Part shown: one piece after another, positions 34,911 through 44,400 of the stretch
Numbering within the stretch: the first letter of the stretch is position 1
Layout of the letters: the number at the start of each line of letters is the position of its first letter
Assembly: GCF_000499205.1 (NCBI RefSeq)
Contig: NZ_AWUK01000047.1
Location: 47,219-111,218, forward strand
Reading direction: 5' to 3'
From: Paenibacillus sp. MAEPY2
Lineage (GTDB): Bacteria > Bacillota > Bacilli > Paenibacillales > Paenibacillaceae
Length of the DNA: 64,000 nt
Translations under genes and position numbers: made by a program
Notes under the pieces: model-generated
The model's database searches: none
Told to the model about the DNA's origin: nothing
What the model saw: only the letters and a program-made list of their open reading frames with translations

Positions 34911-35864
34911 ATGAAATATTATCTGTCCGTTCTCGCAGGAGCGATGAGCTATGGCATATTATCCACTATTGTGGTTCTGGCTTACGGCGAAGGGTACAAA
35001 CTCGGAGAGGTTGTGGGTACACAGCTGATCACGGGCTTCATTCTTTCCTGGATGCTGGCATTATACTCAAAGTTTAGAATGAAACGGAAATCACAGGCAG
35101 ATGGGAAACCATCAGCAGCTGTGGTAAAAGCTTTTCAGAAATTAACGTGGAAGCAGCGTTTAATGCTAATGGCTGCAGGCACACCGACGGTCATTACCGG
35201 CCTTGTCTATTATCAGTCTTTGCGGTACATTCCTGCATCTCTGGCCATTATTCTTTTGTTTCAATTCACTTGGATTAGCGTATTGATTCAGGCCATTAGC
35301 AAACGTCAGCGTCCTGACAAAGTAACCTTCTTGACGTTGATTATCCTGTTTGGCGGAACATTGCTGGCAGCAGGTTTCCTGGAACAGGGACTCGGGGAGT
35401 TTAACGGCTTGGGCATAGCGCTTGGGTTGATGGCGGCTGTAAGTTACTCGCTGTTTGTACTGTTTAGTGGTAAAGCGGTTCCATCGGCACATCCGGCTTT
35501 TCGCAGTGCATGGATGGTCACTGGGGGTCTGGTCTTGCTGTGTATCCTGTTCCCGCCGACGTTCCTGTTTAACGGATTAATTTGGAGCCAGCTGCTTGTT
35601 TTCGGATTGTTGCTTGGATTCTTCGGAGCTTTTATCCCGCCAGTACTGTTCGCAGTAGGTGTCCCTCATATTGGTGGGGACATGGCCGGCATTCTTGGTG
35701 CGGTTGAACTCCCAATCGCGGTGCTGCTCTCATCCATCGTGCTGCACGAGCATGTGAGCCCATTGCAATGGATCGGGGTTATCGTGGTGCTAATTGGTGT
35801 AGCGCTGCCAGAGATCTATAAGTTACGGATGAGACGAAGTCGAAATACACCTCTATATTCCTGA
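34911..35864 (+). CDS. EamA-family (DMT) transporter under riboswitch control
   Basis: 317 residues from ATG 34911, ten bases behind a perfect AGGAGG; the frame upstream to 34830 starts inside the terminator. Ten membrane helices in two EamA repeats are visible, the first starting YYLSVLAGAMSYGILSTIVVLAYGEG, the second ending PLQWIGVIVVLIGVALPE. EamA proteins export or import metabolites such as amino acids, bases and other small compounds. The riboswitch leader is purine-type and predicted to be an on-switch, like that of the B. subtilis purine efflux pump PbuE, so purine export is a reasonable inference but not shown by the protein itself. Confidence 0.88.
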   Translation: MKYYLSVLAGAMSYGILSTIVVLAYGEGYKLGEVVGTQLITGFILSWMLALYSKFRMKRKSQADGKPSAAVVKAFQKLTWKQRLMLMAAGTPTVITGLVYYQSLRYIPASLAIILLFQFTWISVLIQAISKRQRPDKVTFLTLIILFGGTLLAAGFLEQGLGEFNGLGIALGLMAAVSYSLFVLFSGKAVPSAHPAFRSAWMVTGGLVLLCILFPPTFLFNGLIWSQLLVFGLLLGFFGAFIPPVLFAVGVPHIGGDMAGILGAVELPIAVLLSSIVLHEHVSPLQWIGVIVVLIGVALPEIYKLRMRRSRNTPLYS

Positions 35865-35913
35865 GTAGGGAATAAGATAGAGTTATAAAGACCATAGCTA
35901 TAGCTGAAAGAGT

Positions 35914-35944
35914 AAGAGCCTGAATAACGCAGGCTCTTTTTTTA
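35914..35944 (+). terminator. Intrinsic terminator after the EamA gene
   Basis: AAGAGCCTG pairs with CAGGCTCTT around a 7-base loop, followed by seven T. Confidence 0.9.
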
Positions 35945-36070
35945 TGATTACATTTAACTCAGTGACACCCAGTCAATATGGCCCATGTGAGTCATTTTCA
36001 TTTTTAACCGGATGGGGTATGCTGAAGAAGAGTTGCAATAGAATGGGAACATAGAAAGAGGAGCGTTGAG

Positions 36071-36496
36071 ATGAAAAGCTGGATTAGCAAAACCTGGCCT
36101 TGGCTTACGCTGGGAATTACGGTAGTTGTACTGCTAGGATCTTTTATGGTGTATTTTATGGGCAAGGACATGTCACCCGGTTCAGGAAGTGCCGTAACGG
36201 CCAAAGCCGAGACGCCGGAGGATTTGAAGGGATATGAAGTTATTGATGTTAACGTAAGTAATGACGGTTTTGAACCAGATGTTATTGAAGTTAAATCCGG
36301 GGTCCCCACCAAAATCAATTTTATTCTTACCCGGCAAGTTACACACGTCAAATCAGTAGCGGCTGACAAGCTCGGCATGGATCTTTACATGCAAAAAGGA
36401 AACAACTACTATACTGTAGACAAGGATGTCCAACCTGGTGAATATGAAATTCACTGCGGTATGTACATGATCTATGGAACGATCAAGGTCATATAA
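36071..36496 (+). CDS. Membrane-anchored cupredoxin-domain protein
   Basis: 141 residues. A single N-terminal membrane helix (WPWLTLGITVVVLLGSFMVYF, residues 10-30) anchors an extracellular beta-sandwich. Typical copper-site residues are at the C-terminus in EIHCGMYMIYGTIKVI (Cys and Met) with an upstream His in RQVTHVKS. The sequence fits the EfeO/cupredoxin-like family; it probably binds copper and may pass electrons or chaperone copper at the cell surface. No lipobox is seen. AGAGGAGCG lies upstream. It stands alone between two terminators. Confidence 0.85.
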   Translation: MKSWISKTWPWLTLGITVVVLLGSFMVYFMGKDMSPGSGSAVTAKAETPEDLKGYEVIDVNVSNDGFEPDVIEVKSGVPTKINFILTRQVTHVKSVAADKLGMDLYMQKGNNYYTVDKDVQPGEYEIHCGMYMIYGTIKVI

Positions 36497-36500
36497 TGGT

Positions 36501-36541
36501 GAGGAGCAAAGATTCGTTAATTGAATCTTTGCTCCTCTTTG
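36501..36541. terminator. Intrinsic terminator after the cupredoxin gene
   Basis: A 15-base perfect stem, GAGGAGCAAAGATTC (36501-36515) with 36523-36537, 7-base loop, short T-run. Confidence 0.85.
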
Positions 36542-36593
36542 GTGTGCGTGATATCATGGACTAGTGATCAAATTCATCTGGAGGTGGGCAAAT

Positions 36594-37616
36594 ATGAAAG
36601 CGCTTTTTATTGGAGGAACAGGTACCATCAGTACAGCAATTACCGATCAGCTTGCCAAGCAAGGCTGTGAACTTTATTTGATCAACCGGGGAAATCAAAA
36701 CGATAATTTGCCTGCGCAAATCAAAGTGCTGCAAGCCGATATTAACGATGAAGAACGGGTTTCAGAGCTGATTGCCGACCTGGAGTTCGATGTTGTCGCA
36801 GACTTTATCGCATTTGTACCTTCACAGTTGGAGAGAGATTACCGTTTGTTCAAGGACAAAACGAAGCAGTTTATATTTATCAGTTCGGCATCTGCTTATC
36901 AGACACCACTTGCTGATTATCGAATCACTGAGGGTACGCCATTATCCAATCCGTATTGGGAATATTCACGTAACAAGATAGCTTGTGAAGACTATCTGAT
37001 GAAACAGTATCGTGAAGAAGGCTTTCCGGTGACTATTGTACGTCCAAGCCATACGTATAGTGAACGTTCTGTTCCCCTGGGTGTGCACGGAGCACAAGGC
37101 AGCTGGCAAGTCCTTAAGCGCATGCGTGAAAATAAACCGGTACTCATTCATGGAGACGGCACATCACTCTGGACCATAACGCATAACCGTGATTTTGCCA
37201 AAGGATTCATTGGCCTTATGGGTAATATCCACGCCATTGGTGAATCGGTACATATTACCTCGGACGAGTCGGTAACCTGGAATCAGATCTATGAGATTAT
37301 TGCAGGAGTGCTTGGCGTCAAGCTTCATGCGGTTCATGTGTCTTCCGAGTTTTTGGCGGCGTGCAGTGATCAGGATCTTCGAGGCGGTTTGCTGGGGGAT
37401 AAGGCGAATACGGTGGTATTTGATAACAGTAAATTAAAGAGACTGGTTCCGGAATTTGTGGCAACGATCAGGGCTGATCAAGGAATCCGGAGCACCATAG
37501 AATACATTCTTGCACATCCTGAATTGCAGACCGAAGATCCCGAGTTTGATGCTTGGTGTGATAAAGTGGTCGGAGTGCTGGACGAAGCATTGCTGAAAAT
37601 TAGAGATGAGAAATGA
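36594..37616 (+). CDS. NAD-dependent epimerase/dehydratase family protein (SDR)
   Basis: 340 residues from ATG 36594, six bases behind GGAGGTGG; the longer frame to 36564 is not needed. The Rossmann nucleotide site is ALFIGGTGTISTAI, the SDR Tyr-Lys pair is YSRNK in YWEYSRNKIACEDYL, and RPSHTYSE plus GDGTSLWTITHNRDFAKGFIGLMG are typical of extended, CSP41-like SDR proteins that act on nucleotide sugars or isoflavone-like substrates. The actual substrate is unknown. The esterase gene follows nine bases after the stop, so the two form an operon. Confidence 0.87.
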   Translation: MKALFIGGTGTISTAITDQLAKQGCELYLINRGNQNDNLPAQIKVLQADINDEERVSELIADLEFDVVADFIAFVPSQLERDYRLFKDKTKQFIFISSASAYQTPLADYRITEGTPLSNPYWEYSRNKIACEDYLMKQYREEGFPVTIVRPSHTYSERSVPLGVHGAQGSWQVLKRMRENKPVLIHGDGTSLWTITHNRDFAKGFIGLMGNIHAIGESVHITSDESVTWNQIYEIIAGVLGVKLHAVHVSSEFLAACSDQDLRGGLLGDKANTVVFDNSKLKRLVPEFVATIRADQGIRSTIEYILAHPELQTEDPEFDAWCDKVVGVLDEALLKIRDEK

Positions 37617-37625
37617 GGCGAGCAT

Positions 37626-38282
37626 ATGTCCCAGAGCGGCCATCGGCTGGTAAAAGAAATCACCAAAACCGTTACATTGGACTATCTGCTGCACATTCCT
37701 GAGAGGGAGGAGCCGCTTTCCAATAATGAGAAGTGGCCTGTCATTATGTTTCTTCATGGTGCTGGGGAACGAGGGAATGATCTGGAAAAGATTAAAGCAC
37801 ACGGGGTTCCCCTTATTGCCGAGCAGGACCAAAGTTTCCCTTTTATCGTAATTTCACCGCAATGCCCGGTAGATGAATTCTGGGGAATGCATCGCGAAGC
37901 TGTTATGGCTCTTCTGGAACATGTATTGGCGAACGAAGCAGCTGACCCGCAGCGGGTGTATCTTACTGGTATGAGTATGGGCGGATATGGTACATGGGAT
38001 CTGCCGCTGTTTTACCCGAATACATTTGCAGCATTAGCTCCTGTATGTGGCGGAGCCGATCCATCCAAAGCGGAAGAACTGCGTAATATACCGGTCTGGG
38101 CATTTCATGGCGCCAAGGATGACATCGTTTATGTCTCTGAATCTGAGAAGATTGTTCATGCGCTCGAAGCACTGAACGCAGATGTGAAGCTCACGATATA
38201 CCCTGAAGGTGACCATGATGCCTGGACAGAAACCTACGATAACCCAGAGTTGTACAAGTGGTTTCTGAGCCATACGTTATAA
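37626..38282 (+). CDS. Alpha/beta-hydrolase, phospholipase/carboxylesterase type
   Basis: 218 residues. Oxyanion-hole FLHGAGERG (residues ~42-50), nucleophile elbow GMSMGGYGTW (Ser ~118), acid Asp in GAKDDIVYVSES and catalytic His in YPEGDHDAW. It matches small cytosolic esterases related to dienelactone hydrolase and peptidase S9-type phospholipases; no signal peptide. It is the second gene of the SDR-esterase operon. The stop at 38282 is 40 bases before the promoter of the giant surface gene. Confidence 0.88.
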   Translation: MSQSGHRLVKEITKTVTLDYLLHIPEREEPLSNNEKWPVIMFLHGAGERGNDLEKIKAHGVPLIAEQDQSFPFIVISPQCPVDEFWGMHREAVMALLEHVLANEAADPQRVYLTGMSMGGYGTWDLPLFYPNTFAALAPVCGGADPSKAEELRNIPVWAFHGAKDDIVYVSESEKIVHALEALNADVKLTIYPEGDHDAWTETYDNPELYKWFLSHTL

Positions 38283-38324
38283 TCAATCATTCGTGAATGA
38301 AAATATATTCAGCATTCCTAAGTA

Positions 38325-38353
38325 TTTACTTTCGTTATTCGAATCGTTATAAT
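38325..38353 (+). promoter_or_regulatory. Promoter of the giant surface protein gene
   Basis: TATAAT at 38348-38353 with TTTACT at 38325-38330, 17-base spacer. Transcription would begin near 38360, directly before a strong terminator hairpin. Confidence 0.6.
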
Positions 38354-38376
38354 CAAGAAAAAATGACACTTGTTAG

Positions 38377-38430
38377 GGGAGGCACCCCAACAGAGGACTT
38401 TGTTCCTTTGTTGGGGTGCCTCCTTTTTTT
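38377..38430 (+). terminator. Leader terminator in front of the giant surface protein gene
   Basis: GGAGGCACCCCAACA (38378-38392) pairs perfectly with 38409-38423 around a 16-base loop, followed by seven T. Only 26 bases separate the T-run from the start codon, and no promoter is visible there, so transcripts of the big gene must read through it. Confidence 0.85.
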
Positions 38431-38456
38431 GGTGTGCAGAAAAAGGAGAGCAGACG

Positions 38457-41400
38457 TTGAAGAAATCGCGAAAATCTGTTAAAAAACAAGCCGAGCAGCT
38501 CACCAAAGTGGTACTGGCATTTGCCTTGCTGTCTCCCCAAGCCTTGTTGGTCGAATGGAGTTCAACCGCCGTTATGGCTGAAGCTGTGGAGAGCATCAGT
38601 ATTGTATCCGATACGGCCAGCATGAAGGCTGTTCAATCCTCCAAGGTGAAGGTGGAGATGAATAGTGATGGCAAATATAGAATTGTGTTGCTTCCAAACA
38701 CCAACGTTTTTTACGGTGGCGATACCGGGAATGTATCCACCATTATTGATCATAACGGAACGCCCGTTAATTTTAAGTCATTGCCCCTTAATTATTATCG
38801 AATCAATAACAACGTAATCGAAATGTCCAGGCAAAAAGACAATGTGGAGTATATTTTGCGGGTGTCCATCGTTAATGCCACATCTCAGGGAGGGTATATG
38901 AAGGTGGAGCTGGAAGCTGTTAACCGCAGCGGCTCTACACTAAATCTGGGAGGCACATTCTACTGGGATACGATGGTGAATGGAAACGATGCTTCTCCGT
39001 TTGAAGTGATTGAGAACGGCTGGCGCAATTACAGCGGTGGCGTTCAGGTGACGGCTTTTTATGCCAATACGTATAATGTTGTGGACGCGGATCGTATTTT
39101 CATGGGGCAGTATAGCAGCCCGGACAGTGCGCAGCTAACAGGTGGTTCTTCACCATCTTCCTTTACGCCAGGACAGACGGTGACGGCGACGGATACCGCT
39201 GCGCAATTCTGGTGGAATGGCAAAGCAACCGCCAACGAGGCGTCACGTAAATTTTCGACGATTGTAGGAATTGGTCCCAAAAATGCACCGCCCTCGTTTG
39301 CACTATCAGCCCCCTCCTCGGGTCAGACCTATTATAAAGGGGAACAGCTTCAAATTTCCGGTACAACCCGGGATACGGATGTGGGTGATCTTCTGACCGT
39401 CAAATGGTCGATTGATGGCGGGTCGGAGAACATTTTGACACAGATGACAGCTACAGGTTCCAATCAGTCCTTTAACACGAATTACACATTGCCGGATACA
39501 CTCGCAGATGGAGCACATACGCTGCAGGTGTGGGTTATGGATGACAAGGGTGGGGTATCTTCAGCGGGCACCGTGAACTTCACGGTGAAAAGTTTCGTTG
39601 TTCCGGGAACGCCGACATTTACATCGGTTAATCCTAATAATCTGACGGTGAACTGGGACAAAAAGGCGAATGATGCTTCCGTGACGTATGAACTGAAAAA
39701 TGTAACGACAAATCAGATCTTTGATACAGGTACATCCAATAGTCGGCAAGTGACCGGACTTACACCGAATACCCCATATTCCTTTGCCGTGCGCGCCAAA
39801 AATGCGGTTGGTTCTTATACGGGGTATTCAAGTCCAGCCAGCAAAATTACACTGGCAAATACACCTAGCGATGCAGCCGTGAGCCAGTCGGGTAACTCCG
39901 TTACGGCGAGTTGGAATAACAATGGCAATCCTGCGGGAACGATCTACAAAACGGAAATACGTAACTCGGTTGGACAAGTGCTTGCATCGGGTGCCACCTC
40001 ATCAACTCGTACTGAACTCGCTTTAACTGGACTTGCAGACGGATTGTATGACGTATATGTAGCAGCACTGAATGGAGAAGGCATACAGACTCCTTTTACC
40101 TCAGCGGGTCAGATCACGAAGGATACGACTGGTCCCACCGCTCCCTCTATAGTGGTTAACCCTTCCTCTTGGACCAAGGAAGATGTCCTGGTTACGATTA
40201 CAGCAGGCACGGATGCCTTAAGCGGTGTGCAGAAGACACAGTACAAACTGGGGATCGGAGGAGAATGGCAGGAGTACACAGTTCCTTTTAAGGTTGCTTC
40301 TGAAGGAAACACACTCATTATTGCACGTAGTATAGATACATTTGGCAATACAGGACAGGAAGCGTCTGTCATAGCAAGGGTGGACCGTACAGCTCCAACA
40401 CCTCCCGTCATTTCGTTGAATCCTCCGGAATGGACCAATTCGTCAGTAACGGTAACGTTAACGGCAGGTACGGATGAAGCAAGTGGAGTGGGGCTTACAC
40501 AATATAGGTTGGGAGGTGAAGGGACTTGGACCGATTATCGAGAGCCTTTTACCATCCATACGGAAGGAGTAACCGAGATCCAAGCTCGAAGTGTAGATAG
40601 GGCCTCAAACGTCAGTGCGTCAACTTCAGCTACTGCCCGGATTGACAAGACAGGTCCTGAGGAGCCTAAAATTACGCTCAGTGACGATGAATGGACGAAT
40701 CAGGATGTGTCTTTTGAAATAACCAGCGGTGAAGATACAGGCAGCGGGCTTGCCAAAAGCCAATATCGTCTAAATGAACAAGGGCCCTGGATCGATTACA
40801 CCGGAGAAGTGAAGGTAACCAAGGAAGGACAAACCACAATATATGCACGCTCGCTTGATCGGGTAGGAAATGTAAGTACTGTAGCGAAAGCATTCATTCG
40901 ATTAGATAAGACCGCTCCAACAGAGCCGGTTATTACATTGAGTCAGTCCGGCTGGAGCAAGGAAGCTGTACAATTTACGATTGCTGGCAGCGTAGATGAG
41001 CATGCCATATCGTATGAATATAGTTTGAATGGCGCCCCGTATATTGTAGGAAACTCAGGTACAGTGAGTTCAAACGGGCCCACGGTAATTCGAGCCAGAG
41101 CGCGAGATGCTGTCGGAAACGTTAGCCAGGAGATTAGCCGTACGGCTTATGTCGATCAGGTTGCTCCAACGATTACATTTACACCGAATGGACAGGGTTG
41201 GAGCGACACGGATATAACGGCTACAGTGCAATATGCAGATTCTGATTCGGGTATCAATGAGAATTCGCGATGGTATAGAGTGACCAACAGTACCACATCA
41301 CCTGACAACTGGAATGAAGCTCATAGCAATGAGCATATTGTTTCAATCGAATCGGAAGGCATTTGGTACATCCATGCCAAAACAATGGACAGGGCAGGAA

Positions 41401-44400
41401 ATACATACGAGACGGTATCAGCGCCTTATCAGATCCAGCGCAAACCACAGCAACCTGGAAATGTGAGCATTATACAGATTAATGAGACCTCAGCAGAACT
41501 TACGTGGGATTTGCCGACAGGAGAATGGTATACCGACGGGTATCAGTACGAAATTATTAACCATACGACAGGCCAGTCGTGGACAGTAGATTATCCCAAA
41601 CATACGCTCAATGATCATTCCCTAAGTGGTGGTCAAGTCTATGAGTATGAAGTAAGGGCTCGAAACCATGCTGGCTTAAGTGATGCAGTAATTGTCCGTG
41701 CACTGACGATTCCAGCCGCACCGGGATCATTACAAGTTCGAAAAGTTGATTCCCAGCCTGAGCTGGCAGAAGTGCATTTCGATTCAGTTCAAGGGGCTAC
41801 TGCATACCGCATCATGGCTGCGACTTCGGATGGGAGAATCGTTTATGATCAAACATTCTCTGATTCTTCCAGCATTCCGTACATTACCAATCTAATCCCG
41901 GGAAGCATTCATACGATTTCGGTCACCGCGCTGAATGAGAGTGGTGCGGGAGAAAGTAGCAGGGCCGGATTCCTGACATTGCCTGCGGCACCCGGTGAAT
42001 TTGCGGCCGTTCAGATTCGGGAGCATGAGATCTCTCTGGCATGGGAGACGGTAACTTCAGCCACGTATTACAGCCTTTCGCGCAGTGAATCAGGAGTGTA
42101 CGAAGGATTGGAAACGGAGTTTGTGGACACAGGTCTGGATAGTGGTACAGAGTATAGCTATGAATTGCTGGCTGCAAATGAGACAGGAGAAGGTCCAGTA
42201 GCTAGTTTGCAGAAGCTGGCCACATTGCCCGGGTCCGTTGAAAGCTTGAGTATAGATAATGCTACTACTACGAGCCTGCGTCTAAGTTGGAATCCGGTAA
42301 GAGGTGCAGAGCAATACGAAGTCTTTGTGAATGGAGAGAAAAGGGAGACATTGCCTGCGGGAACGTATGAATGGGTCATTACGGGATTGACTGCGGGAGT
42401 GATGTATCAGCTGGAGGTTCAGGCAAGTAATGGAAGTGGGCGAGGTCAAGCGAGTCGTACATCTGGAACGACACTTCCCGAGAGTCCTTCGGGTCTTCAC
42501 TTTGTTCAGCCGACTGAAACAGGAGCTACACTCCGATGGGATGAAGTACCTGGAGCCACGAAGTACCGGGTTGTTCTTGAGGGACAGAGTTATGAAATAT
42601 CAGATACACGGCTTGAAGTGCATCAGTTATCAGGCAGCCGCCGTTATACGTATCAGGTGGAGGCCGGAAATGCTGCCGGTTATGGTGCAGCCACAAGCAG
42701 TGAACTGCTTACTTTACCAACCAGACCTGAAGGACTCACGGTCACGCGTACGGATGAAACAAGCATTGGGGTGGAATGGGAATCTGTACATACAGCCGAG
42801 TCCTATATTGTGAAAATCAATGGGACGGAAGCGGGTCGAACTTCGGGACTTGCCTATACGGCTGGAGAATTGGTGCCAGGCATGGAGTATCTCGTGGAAG
42901 TACAGGCCGTGAATGCGTCCGGAACCGGTCAGTCCGCCAGCTTGATTCGATTATCCAAACCAGCGCCGCCTTCAGGAATCGTTGTTGAACCGGGGGCACA
43001 TAAAGCCATCTTGTCATGGGCCTCGGTAGCAGGTGCTTCAGAGTATGTAATTCAACAGGGGAACAAAGAAATATACCGTGGAACAGAGCTGACAGCCTTT
43101 ATTTCAGGACTGCAGGATGGAACGATGCATCACTACACACTAGTTGCAGTTAACCGACAAGGGACAGCATCCGAAGCGACGAAAGTATCCGTACTGACAT
43201 TACCGGAGAAACCAGTTGAAATTCAGGTATTGGAAGTGTCGGAAAACAGACTTAGTCTGGATTTCACCAAAACAGGAGTAAAGGGAGCAGAGGAATACAT
43301 CATTGAACGCAATGGGCGAGAAATTGCTCGCATGGATGCAAGTGAAATCCTATTCGTAGATGAGAATTTGTCGCCAGGCACGAAATACACGTATAAAATC
43401 CGTGCGGTTAATGCAAGTGGTACAGGGGCGTCACTAACTTATGGTATAACGACTCAGACCCTGCCTCTGTCCGAAGATGGGATTACTGTAACCAAGGGAA
43501 CGCATGCGTTTGATATGTCGTGGGAAGCAGTAAAGGGAGCCGCCGCATATGAAATTCGCAATCAGACAACGGGGGAAATACAGACTGTGACCGAACCATC
43601 GGTCCATCTCGCCAGTTTACTGGATGGCACCACGTATGCGTTTGAACTTACTGTTATGAATGAAGATGGTCACCGTTCTTCTTCTGTTCAGTTTCTCTTG
43701 TTGACCAGGCCCATATCCCCACAAACCGCATGTATCGCCGCCGTAACCGATCAATCGGCAACGCTGGATCTGAGTGGCAGCGCCACCCGAGGCGCAGATC
43801 AATTCATTATTTTGCGGAATGGTATTGAAATTGACCGTATTCCGGCGGAAAGTAATTCTTATGAAGACAAGGATTTGACGCCGGGAGAGAGATACACCTA
43901 TACGGTTAAGACTTCGAATACTTCAGGAGATAGTGATACGGGATTTGATGTTCAAGTGCGTACGCTGCCTGCAACAATTACAGAAACGCTGCATCCAGAT
44001 GTGATTGAAGAGACGAAGGCAGTGATTAAGTGGAAACAGGTGCAGGGAGCAGATGGGTATATTGTAATGATAGCGGATGACGAAGTTACTACTATTACAG
44101 AGAGTGAAATTACTGAGGTTACCCTTAATGGACTTACCAGCGCAGCCCAATATGATCAAGTACAGATTGTTCCATACAATACGGCGGGTAACGGAAGTCC
44201 CATGGTAGTTGCTCCATTTTTCACGCTGCCTCATGTTGATTCTGTTGAGATGAAGCTATATCCAGAGACCGATCATGCCAGATTGGAGTGGGCTTTCCCT
44301 TACCTCAACGAAACATTTGTGATCTTAATCGATGGTAAGGAGCTGTATAGAGGCAAACAAAAAGAGTATATCGTGAATCAGCTTCAGGGTGGAACCAACT

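Noticed and set aside
38370..38456. Upstream ATG extending the giant surface protein by 29 residues
   Set aside because: It starts next to the leader terminator hairpin and would translate through it; TTG 38457 has a strong ribosome site and begins a normal signal peptide.
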